NCBI GenBank assembly: GCA_023382975.1
Contig: JAHDXO010000002.1
Span: 168,489-232,488, forward strand
Reading direction: 5' to 3'
From: Pirellulaceae bacterium
GTDB lineage: Bacteria; Planctomycetota; Planctomycetia; Pirellulales; Pirellulaceae
DNA: 64,000 nt
The notes below the pieces were generated by a model, which was not told where the DNA came from, made no database searches, and saw nothing but the letters and a program-made list of their open reading frames with translations. This document shows positions 26,101 through 33,494 of this stretch, in pieces; within the stretch, counting starts at the first letter, position 1; each line of letters begins with the position of its first letter. Made by a program: the position numbers and the translations under genes.

Positions 26101-28990
26101 GTGGCGATTGTACCGCAACGGCCAACTGATGGCTTCCGCCGCCCACGCGACCGGCGCGGTCGCCGTCAACGGCAACTGGGCCATCGGCGCCCGCGGCACC
26201 GGCACCGAGCGTTTCTTCCAAGGCGCGATCGACGAAGTCCGCATCTACAGCCGCGCGCTGGACGCCGGCGAAATCGGCGTGCTCGCCGGTACGGACACCG
26301 GTCCGGTCGTCCAATACGAATACGACTCGCTCGGGCGCCAAGTGAAAATCATCCAACCCGATCCGGACGGGGCGGGACCGCTGGCCAGTCCCGAGACCAG
26401 CTACGCGTACGACGCGGCCAGTCAATTGACCGCCGTCACCGACCCGCTGGGCCGCGTGACCACGTTCGACTACGACGGGCTCGGCCGGCAGGTCAAAGTC
26501 ACGCAACCCGATCCCGACGGGCCCGGCGGCCAAGCGCCGGCCTTCCAGGCCACCGTTTACGACGCGGCGGGCCGAGTGCTGCAGACGACCAACGCCCTGG
26601 GGCACACGACCAGTTACGCCTACGACCCGCTCGGCCGCGTCGTGTCCCAGACCGACGCCCTCAGCGGCGTGACGTCCTTCCGCTACGACGCCTTGGGCAA
26701 TCGGTTATCGCTGACCGATCCGGGCGACAACACGACTACCTGGACCTACGACGCCCTGAACCGCGTGGTGCAAGAAACCAACGAACTGGGCCATTCCCGC
26801 TACTTCGCGTACAATGACGGTGGCTACCTGACCCGGCGGATCGACCGCCGGGGTTTGGTGCGCGAGTTCCAGTACGACACGCTGGGGCGCAACACCGTCG
26901 AGATCTGGTACGATACCGCAGCGGACGCCGAGATGGACGTTAACCGACAAAACACGCTCAGCTTCACGTACGACGCCCTGGGGCGAATGCTCTCGGCGGG
27001 CGACCAGTCCGCCAGCTACGCCTACGCTTACGACCGCCTGGACCGGATGATCAGCAGCGACGCATCGATCCTCGGGCTCGCCCCCAACGTGACCTTGACC
27101 AACGCCTACGACGCCGCTGGCCGCAGAACCCAAGTCGCCGCGAAGATCGACGGCAACGCAGATTTCGTCACCGACTATGCCTACGACCAACTCGGCCGCA
27201 CGACCAGCATTCGCCAATACGCATCGCCGACATCCGTCTTGCCCGTGGCAGACAAGCGAGTGGACTTCACCTACGACCTCGCCAATCAACCGGTCAACCT
27301 CACCCGCTACGCCGACCTGTCCGGCAATCAACTGGTGGCCGCTACCGACTATCTCTTCGATCAAGCTGGCCGTTTGACGGGAATGACCCATGCGAAGGGC
27401 GCGAGCGTCTTCGCCGATTACGATTGGACGTTCGACGAAGCGAAGCGCATGACCCGCTTCGAATCGCTGATCGACGGCGCGGCGGACTATACCAACGACG
27501 ACACCGGGCAGTTGACCGCCGCCGAGTACACCGCTGGGACCGGTCTCCCGACCGCGCCCCCTGATGAACAGTATGTTTACGACGAAAACGGCAACCGGGT
27601 GAACAACGGCTACACAGTCGGCCCGAACAATCAACTGCTTAGCGACGGAACTCACACGTACACGTATGACGAAGAAGGCAACCGCACGTCGAGAACCCAC
27701 ATCGCGACCGGCGAAGTCACCGAATACACCTGGGAGCACCGCAACCGACTGACCCGAGTGAGCACGCGAGCCACTGCCAACGGCCCACTGACCACCGACA
27801 TCCACTACGCCTACGACTTCGGCCAGCGCTGGATCAGAAAGACGCTGGACACGAACGCGGACGGGACCATCGAGGAATCCCGCGTGTTCGTGCATGACAA
27901 CGGCCAGATCGTCTTGGATTTTCAGAAGACCGGTACCGGCGACGCTTCGAGCGGCGATTTGAGCCATCGGTACCTCTGGGGACACCACGTCGACCAGATT
28001 CTGGCCGACGAGACGGTGGACACAGCTACCGCCGATGTGGCCTGGGCGTTGACCGACCATCTGAACACCGTGCGCGATCTGGCGGCGTACGACCCTGCGA
28101 CGCACGCGACCAGCGTCGTCAAGCACATCACCTACAGCGCCTTCGGCAACGTGACCAGCGACAGCGCGCCCGGCATCGACAGTCTGTTCCTCTTCACCGC
28201 CAGGCCCTTGGACAAAGACACCGGCCTGCAAAACAACCTGAACCGCTGGTACGACCTATCAACCGGCCGCTGGATGAGCGAAGATCCGATCGGGTTCGAG
28301 GCGGAAGATGTCAATCTCTATCGGTACGTCTTCAACGATTCGACAACCCGTACTGATCCCCTTGGGTTGGTCGACGTACCCGCTGACGGCTGGCGCTATA
28401 CGCGGTGCTGGGCTCTCCGGGAAAGCCTTCGTTTCGAAGAATACGTAGTCTTTGGCATGACGTTGGGCGCATCGGTTGAAGGATGGCTTTGTGAATGCTG
28501 CCACGAGGGTGGCGCCGTGGAGACCGCCTATGGGGTCGGCGTTGATATAGATTTCGAATTTGGGACGGGATTGGGCTTCGCCGTAGAGGCATTTGGCTTC
28601 AAGCTTGGAGGTGTGATAAAGGGGCCGGCCTTTTACGAGAAGCTTCGATTGGCAGAACTTGCCAAGAGGTGTAGTGGGGCCGCTGAACTCACCTTCCCGC
28701 AGCAGGAGATTGGCGTGGACTTTAAACTCGAAGGAACATTCGGGAAGTTGGTCGGCATCACAGGGTATTTGGGCGTGAAAGGAGGGGTTAAAGCAGAGAT
28801 GCTTTCCGTTGGAAAGGACGCTTGGGGATACTTCGTACGAAACAGTATACTGGCGTCGATCTACGCAAGCTGGCACATTACTTTGCACCTCGGGCTTACT
28901 TCCTTTGAAGTTGAAGTGCCGCTCTACAACAAAGTGGAGGCGATTCGTGCTTCGCGCTTCTATTTTGCCGATCTACTACGGGGCGACTGA
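20171..28990 (+). CDS. Giant RHS/YD-repeat surface protein with Calx-beta and three LamG domains
   Basis: The open frame is 2939 codons. The N terminus has an arginine-rich stretch and LETRQLLA, the LExRxLLA pattern of exported planctomycete giants. A carbohydrate-binding-like domain follows (LLVNGSFEEP, from about 68), then Calx-beta (about 237-354), a beta-sandwich, and YD repeats from about 545. Three near-identical LamG domains start at about residues 1259, 1570 and 1831. The RHS core hallmark LNRWYDLSTGRWMSEDPIG lies near 2690-2710, followed by a unique tail of about 207 residues (from about 2733), glycine-rich with paired cysteines and of lower GC. RHS proteins form a shell that releases a variable C-terminal tip, often a toxin; this tip is unrecognised. 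The TTG at 20171 is a default start; ATG 20116 would fit with one C fewer. Confidence 0.85.
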   Translation: MPPPLSSLTLRSAFGGPAGARLSSRSGASNRGNHARRRRRSKWTLDRVLRVETLETRQLLAGDPVSNLLVNGSFEEPVVNRPWDVFSTIPGWTLVAGPNFELQRGISIAAAHGQQHLELDADTYGPDQPSPPGEPGSITIAQTVETTPGATYTLSFAFAARPGTGSADNILGVSIIGTTGDTGEFSARLTAVEPGWRYHAYTFTASGDSVTVSFADRGVDNTLGTLLDNVALVPDRTIPTVTVIASDPYAFEALETAGDPLNSGEFLITLDNPVWYDVAIDYQISGTATNGEDYTVIPTSVTIPAGASSASIVVSPIDDQLLEDQFETVVLTLAAGPGYTVGTESTATVQIEDNERAGLDDRQSDDACGCNACAPLYDVIESSGALVVNWNCLTYQSQPQTVVSVETILPDDQAAPATAQATASLLTLDGTLLGTGPTVYFANSPELVPGAGVVLLTPAPDLNLLTGRYQWRLAVTDPINGQRTFTGPLDYVSRDDSSLGAGWSVSSADALLPENGGLNLVRGSGGTTWFGAPDQGVPSEPGDLSFPTLTAGADGSYQVLRKDGSSSLFDAAGQLTQVVDTSGNAIVYSYTDANGGGLASDVASIARPDGSTVFYDYTDGLLQTIRKQYAPGEPAHTLATFTHDAEGRIVSITEADPDGPAGPLSAATLAFSYEFGSNRICTLTEPGGRTTSFQYDVTGRVRRVVHADGAVEEIQPTQGAGPLSLGDVGLDPAEPAPFLTQQDMLGKSRDDLGRESQTRTDRYGNTLWTKDPLGHETTYQRDAHGLVTRRIDPDPDGGDPLGGPVTQFAYDARGNRTAVIYPDGSSQSWTYDPVFSRVLTHVDASGNLTWNDIDPLTGSILATTRVVGLDDRTSDETDDATTVYAYTDGTDDPGTAVDESAWPKGLLLTETDPLGRVTRYEYNPAGQVTRASHAAGSVLEAFVSYEYDQRGNLIAQTDELGHTAYWEYDALDRVVRTIQPDPDGDGPLTAPVTQTVYNAAGHVWQQIDPAGNVTEYEYDLRGRLVRTYQPDPDGPGPLPRPVTQSVYDSAGQLVQTIDPAGRITAYQYDDAGRQIRVIHSDPDGDGPLAAPVTETVYNALGNVVQSIDPLGNVTAYEYDLRGRQVRTIEPDPDGDGPLAAPVNQSVYNDAGRLVQSIDPLGRVTQYEYDSLGRQIRTIQPDPDGDGPLASPVWQSVYDAAGQLVRSIDPLGNATHYVYDARGRQTHTIDALGNVAETVYDAASRVTAQIAPAPTLTDGLRGFWSFVADDGSASVGTTQYPDLSGNGHTATAVNGPAPTAGIVGNALQFDGAGDYVSLGNPAGLNFTGAITLSAWIKPEATGGMRNIIAHGHATSPNGEVYLRINNGQYQVGSWNGTSYLASAAIPAGDVGTWVHLTGVYDPDAGQWRLYRNGQLLASAAHATGAVAVNGNWAIGARGTGTERFFQGAIDEVRIYDRPLDTAEIAVLAGTASGPVTRYEYDNLGRQIRTILPDPDGDGPLASPQTSVRYNTAGQIAATTDPLGNVTTYVYDALGRRIHTVDPQGNVAEAVYDAASRVTAQIAPEPTLADGLRGFWSFVADDGSASLGMTQHVDLSGNGHAATAVNGPEPTAGIIGNALQFDGAGDYVSLGNPAELNFTGAITLSAWIKPEATGGMRNIIAHGHATSPAGEVHLRINNGQYQVGSWNGTSYLASAGIPAGDVGTWVHLAGVYDPDAGQWRLYRNGQLMASAAHATGAVAVNGNWAIGARGTGTERFFQGAIDEVRIYDRPLEIAEIAVLAGTDTGPATYYVHDGLGRQTHTIDALGNVTEIRYDAASQVVAVVAPAPTVTQDLRGFWSLVADDSSASVGLTRFADLSGNGHTATAVNGPEPTPGIIGNALQFDGADDYVSLGNPAELNIAGAITLSAWIKPEATDGMRNIIAHGHATSPAGEVYLRINNGQYQVGSWNGTNYLASAVIPAGDVGSWVHLAGVYDPDAGQWRLYRNGQLMASAAHATGAVAVNGNWAIGARGTGTERFFQGAIDEVRIYSRALDAGEIGVLAGTDTGPVVQYEYDSLGRQVKIIQPDPDGAGPLASPETSYAYDAASQLTAVTDPLGRVTTFDYDGLGRQVKVTQPDPDGPGGQAPAFQATVYDAAGRVLQTTNALGHTTSYAYDPLGRVVSQTDALSGVTSFRYDALGNRLSLTDPGDNTTTWTYDALNRVVQETNELGHSRYFAYNDGGYLTRRIDRRGLVREFQYDTLGRNTVEIWYDTAADAEMDVNRQNTLSFTYDALGRMLSAGDQSASYAYAYDRLDRMISSDASILGLAPNVTLTNAYDAAGRRTQVAAKIDGNADFVTDYAYDQLGRTTSIRQYASPTSVLPVADKRVDFTYDLANQPVNLTRYADLSGNQLVAATDYLFDQAGRLTGMTHAKGASVFADYDWTFDEAKRMTRFESLIDGAADYTNDDTGQLTAAEYTAGTGLPTAPPDEQYVYDENGNRVNNGYTVGPNNQLLSDGTHTYTYDEEGNRTSRTHIATGEVTEYTWEHRNRLTRVSTRATANGPLTTDIHYAYDFGQRWIRKTLDTNADGTIEESRVFVHDNGQIVLDFQKTGTGDASSGDLSHRYLWGHHVDQILADETVDTATADVAWALTDHLNTVRDLAAYDPATHATSVVKHITYSAFGNVTSDSAPGIDSLFLFTARPLDKDTGLQNNLNRWYDLSTGRWMSEDPIGFEAEDVNLYRYVFNDSTTRTDPLGLVDVPADGWRYTRCWALRESLRFEEYVVFGMTLGASVEGWLCECCHEGGAVETAYGVGVDIDFEFGTGLGFAVEAFGFKLGGVIKGPAFYEKLRLAELAKRCSGAAELTFPQQEIGVDFKLEGTFGKLVGITGYLGVKGGVKAEMLSVGKDAWGYFVRNSILASIYASWHITLHLGLTSFEVEVPLYNKVEAIRASRFYFADLLRGD
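23945..24577 (+). repeat. LamG repeat copy 1 inside the RHS gene
   Basis: A 633-bp block encoding one LamG domain (LRGFWSF to VLAGT). It matches copies 2 and 3 base for base over long stretches without any length difference. Confidence 0.9.
24878..25510 (+). repeat. LamG repeat copy 2 inside the RHS gene
   Basis: Exactly 633 bp like the other copies, offset 933 bp (311 codons) from copy 1. The YD-repeat linker before it (ending in the YDAASRVTAQIAPEPTLADG region) is also a near copy of the linker before copy 1. Confidence 0.9.
25661..26293 (+). repeat. LamG repeat copy 3 inside the RHS gene
   Basis: Exactly 633 bp, offset 783 bp (261 codons) from copy 2. It has a few more substitutions than the copy 1/copy 2 pair, such as FADLSGNGH and EATDGMRN. 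Confidence 0.9.
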
Positions 28991-29552
28991 ACTGGGCAGC
29001 GATTGTTGGAGGTGGATCTTGATTGTCGGGATCGACACTACCCTTGCATTTCGGGGAGCCGCTTGGATCAACGGTGTTTTTGTCGTTCTGGTAGCCTGTC
29101 CTCTATATCAGGAAGTGCCAATCGTATTGATGTTAGTCTTCGGAGTATTTTGCGTGCCGTTTATCGGCCTATTGTCGCTGGGCCAGGCATGGGCCCTTGA
29201 GTGCCTATTTAACTTCGAAATCACTCCAACCGAGCTGCGTCGCGACGTCATGGGGAGGGTCGAAAGAATTGCGGTACAAGACATCGCAGCGATATGGTGG
29301 CTTCCACCCTGTAGCGTCGCGCGCGGAGCATGGAAAGATCGCTTGTTTTTGCTGCCGCCGGTCTACCTGTTAAGCAAAAATACGAAAGAGCGAGTTGGTG
29401 AGCACTTGCGAGCGAATCTTTGCGCCAGTCATCCACTATGCACGAGCTGGTTGCGAAACGCATCGAATGTCGGTAGCTCAGCCGAGGCATGTTCGGAAAG
29501 TCCGGTGGAAGAGGGGACAAGTCGCGCAAAGGAGGGGAGCGGCGACTCGTAG
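28947..29552 (+). CDS. Hypothetical membrane protein overlapping the RHS tail; immunity-like position
   Basis: A 201-residue protein whose GTG start lies within the last 44 bases of the RHS gene and has a strong site, GTGGAGG, six bases upstream. Two or three hydrophobic segments occupy the first half (WRWILIVGIDTTLAF, INGVFVVLVACPLY, IVLMLVFGVFCVPFIGLL). The rest is soluble, ending in a polar stretch. There is no recognisable family. In RHS loci, the small gene directly after the tip commonly encodes the cognate immunity protein, and base composition here matches the tip rather than the RHS core. That role is inference from position only. Confidence 0.6.
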   Translation: MLRASILPIYYGATELGSDCWRWILIVGIDTTLAFRGAAWINGVFVVLVACPLYQEVPIVLMLVFGVFCVPFIGLLSLGQAWALECLFNFEITPTELRRDVMGRVERIAVQDIAAIWWLPPCSVARGAWKDRLFLLPPVYLLSKNTKERVGEHLRANLCASHPLCTSWLRNASNVGSSAEACSESPVEEGTSRAKEGSGDS

Positions 29553-29704
29553 GCTGGGCACTAGCTCAGCTCTGAAGAGATTCCGAATCTTCCATGACAA
29601 CCTGGAATGAATACGGGAGGCGATACTTCAGCCATGGTGTGTGGAGGCATCGACATTGCGTGTGGCTTCCGTATCTTCGACTGCAGACGTAAGAAGGCAA
29701 GACG

Positions 29705-30184
29705 GTGAAGTACCCCACGGAGCGGATGGTTTGCGCTGCAGCAGCTATTCTCCTTGCCATGACGTTCTTTGCAGCCCTCATGGCGCTCTCTGCGAGAACA
29801 CAGCACGTCAGTGGAACGTTCCGAAACCATGATTCGATACCGCATACGCGAGAATTTGTGTGGTTTCGCACTCAGATTCCTGAGGGCGCCACCGACATAC
29901 GCTACTCCCTTTGGCCAAGACACCTGATGTTGAGTGTTATCTTTCATTTGGCGGAAGATGAGTTTCATGCATGGTCAGTGAACACCGACGGATGCATGGG
30001 AGAACTCAGCGGCCCCAGATCGATCATGCTGGATTTTGGCGACAGAATGGAACAGCACGTTGTTAACGAGGGGTTTCGCATTACACACGCGGCCGATTCA
30101 CGCGGATTTAATTCGTCGTTGTCCGCAGAGATTTGCTACGATAGCAGATCGAAAACGGTTTACATGTGGTCTTCTTTCAAGTAG
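29705..30184 (+). CDS. Hypothetical single-pass exported protein in RHS tip region
   Basis: A 159-residue frame beginning with GTG, with AGAAGGCA a few bases upstream. A hydrophobic N-terminal helix (VCAAAAILLAMTFFAALMAL) anchors or exports a 130-residue domain containing FRNHDSIPHTREFVWFR and LSAEICYDS. No family recognised. It lies between the membrane protein above and a displaced RHS core fragment and shares the lower GC of the tip region, so it may be part of the exchanged cassette. Confidence 0.55.
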   Translation: MKYPTERMVCAAAAILLAMTFFAALMALSARTQHVSGTFRNHDSIPHTREFVWFRTQIPEGATDIRYSLWPRHLMLSVIFHLAEDEFHAWSVNTDGCMGELSGPRSIMLDFGDRMEQHVVNEGFRITHAADSRGFNSSLSAEICYDSRSKTVYMWSSFK

Positions 30185-30235
30185 GAAGCTTGGCAATCGT
30201 GTCACGATGCGAGGTAGCAGGTCAATTTATACGCG

Positions 30236-30963
30236 CGGATCCGGTCGACAACACGACTACCTGGACGTACGACGCCCTGAACCGCGTGGTGCAAGAAACC
30301 AACGAACTGGGCCATTCCCGCTACTTCGTCTATGATGCGGCCGGTTACCTGACCTAGCGGATCGACCGCCGGGGGGTGGTGCGTGAGTTCCAGTACGACA
30401 CGCTGGGCCGCAACACGGCCGAGATCTGGTACGACACCGCCGCGGACGCCGAGACGGACGCCAATCGCCAAAACACGCTGAATTTCACCTACGACGCCCT
30501 GGGGCGAATGCTCTCGGCGGGCGACCAGTTCGCCAGCTATGCCTACACGTACGACCGCTTGGGCCGGATGACCAGCAGCGACGCCGCCATCGCCGGGCTC
30601 GCCCCCACCGTCACCTTGACCAACGCCTACGACGCCGCCGGCCGCAGAACCCAAGTCGCCGCGACGATCGGCGGCACCGCGGATTTCGTTACCGATTACG
30701 CCTACGACCAACTCGCCCGCACCACCAGCATCCGGCAATACGCCTTTCACATGGACGCGGATCTCCGAGACGCGATCCCCCGGCCTCGGAGATGCCGGAG
30801 CACGTGAGCAACTTGCCCGTTGCCGACAATCTTGTGGACTTTACCTACGACATCGCGAACGGCGAGATCATCGAGTACACCAGGGACCACCGCAACCGCC
30901 TGACTCGAGCCACTGCCAACGGCCCACTGACCACCGACATCCACCACGTCTACGACTTCTGCC
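30236..30963 (+). pseudogene. Displaced, broken RHS core fragment
   Basis: About 30243-30743 repeats RHS core sequence from about 26732-27222 with scattered substitutions. A TAG replaces a CGG codon (near 30356). After 30743 the match breaks. A short insert follows, then pieces matching about 27240-27290 and about 27710-27830, separated by a deletion of roughly 400 bases. There is no start signal, no core end and no tip of its own. It is the relic of an older RHS 3' end or an unused donor cassette. Confidence 0.85.
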
Positions 30964-31396
30964 ATCGCTTGGTGACGTGCTTCAGGGCCTGTCCAATCGC
31001 CTCGGCAGACGTTCTCACGCCCACGTTTTCAACGGACCAGTCAAGCCGGCGGCTTCGTCCAACTAAGGCTGCCCGCGGGAGAAAACCTACCCGATTTGCA
31101 AGTAGCGGTAGGGCGCGAGCCCTCCGGTCTTTCGGCACCGGACGGCTCGCGCCGTTCCGCTAAAGCGGCAACTTGTTTCCTGCGGGCTGCCTGACGCTGC
31201 TCGGGCAGCAGTGCTTTCGCTGCCAGCAACGCATGTGGTGCAGCAGCGGCCTGCGGATCTGCGGGACGCCATCCAATTGTGAAGATTCGAAAACTTCGGT
31301 CCGGCGCGGTGTTCGTCACGTGGACAGTTTGCCGACATTGACGATTGTACGGGCGCTGTTTTCGTGTTTCACGGTCTGGCAATCGAGTGGTGAGTC
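30964..31396. other. Intergenic region after the RHS remnant
   Basis: No gene is seen apart from short chance frames. The region holds the large hairpin at 31104-31161 and then the upstream region of the porin gene. A ribosome-binding site for the porin is weak (GGTGAG just before the ATG). Confidence 0.5.
31104..31161. repeat. Long intergenic hairpin with 25-base arms
   Basis: Arms 31104-31128 and 31137-31161 pair with three mismatches around an eight-base loop. The stem core GGCGCGAGCC is perfect. It looks like a dispersed REP-type element or a strong transcription terminator between the RHS locus and the porin gene. Confidence 0.7.
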
Positions 31397-32863
31397 ATGG
31401 CATTTCGCATCCGGTTGTGGCTACTGATCTTCCTCCAGGCGGGAACCATCTCAATCGTCCACGCGCAGACGCCGCCGATGGAAATGCTGGAGCGGTTGCA
31501 CGAGGCTGAGGCAACGATCGCCGAACTCAAGGCTCGGCTCGAACCCCAGTCGTCACCGGAACCAGAGCCGGAGCCGGGCCACTTCTTCGGACTGTTGGGG
31601 GAGCGTTGGAGAAGCGTGGGCGACCCCGAACTCGAATTGATTAACTACCATACCAGCTCGGCGATGCAGGCCACCGACATCCCGAAGAAATGGTACGACC
31701 GGTATTCGGTACGCGGGTACACGCAGTTTCGTATCAACCAGTCGATTTGGGAGGACGACGGTTCGGCCCTTCCTCATCACACGGCCGACCGTTCGGTCAG
31801 CCCGAACCAGAACTTCATCATCCGCCGGGCGCGTGTGATCCTGGCCGGCGATGTGTCCGAGCACATGTATATCTACCTCCAGCCGGACTTCGCGGCCACC
31901 ACGCCGGGCAGTTCGGATGGCACGCACTTCGTGCAGATCCGCGACTGGTACGCGGATTTGTGCGTCGACACCGACAAGGTATTTCGGTTTCGCCTTGGCC
32001 AATCCAAGGTGCCGTACGGCTGGGAGAACCTTCAGTCCAGTTCCAACCGCATCCCGCTGGACCGCAGCGACGGCATCAACAGCGCCGTGCGCAACGAGCG
32101 CGACTTGGGTCTGTTCTTTTATTGGACTCCAGAACCCGCCCAGGACTTTTTCAAGGAAGTGCTGGATCGCGGCCTGAAAGGCTCGGGCAACTACGGCGTG
32201 TTCGGCATCGGCGCCTACAACGGCCAGGGCGGATCGCTGCTCGAACAGAACGACAACCTGCACGTCGTGGGACGCTTGACGCTGCCCCTGTGCCTGTTCG
32301 ACGGCCAATTGTTCGAGGTCGGCGCCCAGGCGTACACCGGCAAGTACACGGTCCTGTCGTCGCTGATCTCGCCCCTTGGCAGCGGAACACCAGCACGTCC
32401 CGCGGGCACGCTGGAGATGGGCAACGCGGCAGGGATCCTCGACCAGCGAGTCGGGGGAACGTTCGTCTGGTATCCGCAGCCGCTGGGATTTCAAGCCGAA
32501 TGGAACGTGGGCCGCGGCCCGTCGCTGAATGACGATCAAACCGAAGTCGTCGTCCGTCCGCTGAAGGGCGGATACGTCATGACCATGTTGCGTCTGGACG
32601 ACCCCTGGGGAGGCGATTTGTTTCCCTTCGTGCGCTGGGGATATTTCCAAGGCGGGTACAAGCCGGAACGCAACTCGCCGTACAGCAGCATCGACGAATG
32701 GGAACTGGGCTGCGAATGGCAGATCAACCCGCAGATGGAATTGACGGCGATGTACACCATCACCGACCGGACCAACACAACGGCGATCAATCAGCGGGAC
32801 GTGCAATCGTATGGCCAATACGACGGCCAGATCCTGCGGTTCCAGTTCCAAATCAATTACTGA
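31397..32863 (+). CDS. Outer-membrane porin, OprO/OprP-like phosphate-selective porin family
   Basis: A 488-residue protein with a signal peptide (LWLLIFLQAGTISIVHAQ) and a short coiled-coil (MLERLHEAEATIAELKARL), an arrangement typical of porins tethered by an N-terminal coil. A beta-barrel follows, rich in alternating aromatic strands (YSVRGYTQFRI, IRRARVILAGDV, VRWGYFQGGY) and ending in FQFQINY, a terminal aromatic BAM signal. It probably passes anions or small solutes through the outer membrane. Although the family is called phosphate-selective, the pst genes are 12 kb away, so the substrate is open. It converges on the membrane hydrolase gene. Confidence 0.85.
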   Translation: MAFRIRLWLLIFLQAGTISIVHAQTPPMEMLERLHEAEATIAELKARLEPQSSPEPEPEPGHFFGLLGERWRSVGDPELELINYHTSSAMQATDIPKKWYDRYSVRGYTQFRINQSIWEDDGSALPHHTADRSVSPNQNFIIRRARVILAGDVSEHMYIYLQPDFAATTPGSSDGTHFVQIRDWYADLCVDTDKVFRFRLGQSKVPYGWENLQSSSNRIPLDRSDGINSAVRNERDLGLFFYWTPEPAQDFFKEVLDRGLKGSGNYGVFGIGAYNGQGGSLLEQNDNLHVVGRLTLPLCLFDGQLFEVGAQAYTGKYTVLSSLISPLGSGTPARPAGTLEMGNAAGILDQRVGGTFVWYPQPLGFQAEWNVGRGPSLNDDQTEVVVRPLKGGYVMTMLRLDDPWGGDLFPFVRWGYFQGGYKPERNSPYSSIDEWELGCEWQINPQMELTAMYTITDRTNTTAINQRDVQSYGQYDGQILRFQFQINY

Positions 32864-32880
32864 ACCTTGCGCCTGGCTGC

Positions 32881-33492
32881 TCAACAAAGACCGCGGGCAA
32901 GATAGGCGGCGACCAGGCCGAGTGTCGCCCAGGCAGTCGGCCGATGATGCCGCGGCCAGCACAGCATGGCCAACGCGCCGCCGAACAGAATGATGCTGAT
33001 ACTGGGATCGCCCCAGCGGACCAGGGGATAGACCCACGCCTGATCAGACAACGGCCACAGCAGTTTCAGCCCCCAGTCGCCGGCCGTATCGGCTCCCGAA
33101 AACACCAGATCGGTCGCCAGATGGCTCAATGCTGCCAGCGCGCCCACCGCCATCCAGATGGTCGCATGACCGCGCCACGGAGCACGATGGTCCTGCGAAT
33201 TGGGCATGCGGATCCACGCGGCCAGCCAACGTCGCACTCGACCGCTGACGCGCCAGCGATGATCGATGGCGCCGACCGCGGCGCCGACCAGGCAGGCGAC
33301 GAACAGGTTGTGTCCCCACGCCCGATGAGCCATATCGAAAGCGGCGCCGCCGAACATTAGAGAGAGTCCATCCCAGTCGGGGCTGACCGCCGCCGCCCCG
33401 GCCATCGCCGCGATCGACCAGCCGTAGCGACCGTGCATGCCAACCGCGATCGTCCCGGTGATTCCCAGCAGCGCGTGTTCGAACGTGGTCAT
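32881..33492 (-). CDS. Membrane-bound metal-dependent hydrolase, YdjM/DUF457-like
   Basis: A 203-residue multi-helix inner-membrane protein. It carries the family residues: an N-terminal FEHALLG histidine, PDWDG aspartates, an HRAWGH histidine pair and HLATDL, spaced as in YdjM/YbcI-type membrane hydrolases, whose substrates are unknown. The ATG at 33492 is chosen because the signature begins immediately (MTTFEHALLG); the open frame further upstream is antisense to nothing and only shadows the synthase gene. It starts two bases after the synthase stop, so the two form an operon. Confidence 0.8.
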   Translation of the reverse strand: MTTFEHALLGITGTIAVGMHGRYGWSIAAMAGAAAVSPDWDGLSLMFGGAAFDMAHRAWGHNLFVACLVGAAVGAIDHRWRVSGRVRRWLAAWIRMPNSQDHRAPWRGHATIWMAVGALAALSHLATDLVFSGADTAGDWGLKLLWPLSDQAWVYPLVRWGDPSISIILFGGALAMLCWPRHHRPTAWATLGLVAAYLARGLC

Positions 33493-33494
33493 GC

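Noticed and set aside
30376..30807. Independent RHS gene after the tip region
   Set aside because: It is a slice of RHS core preceded by an in-frame stop, with no start signal, no core hallmark and no tip; treated as part of the pseudogene.
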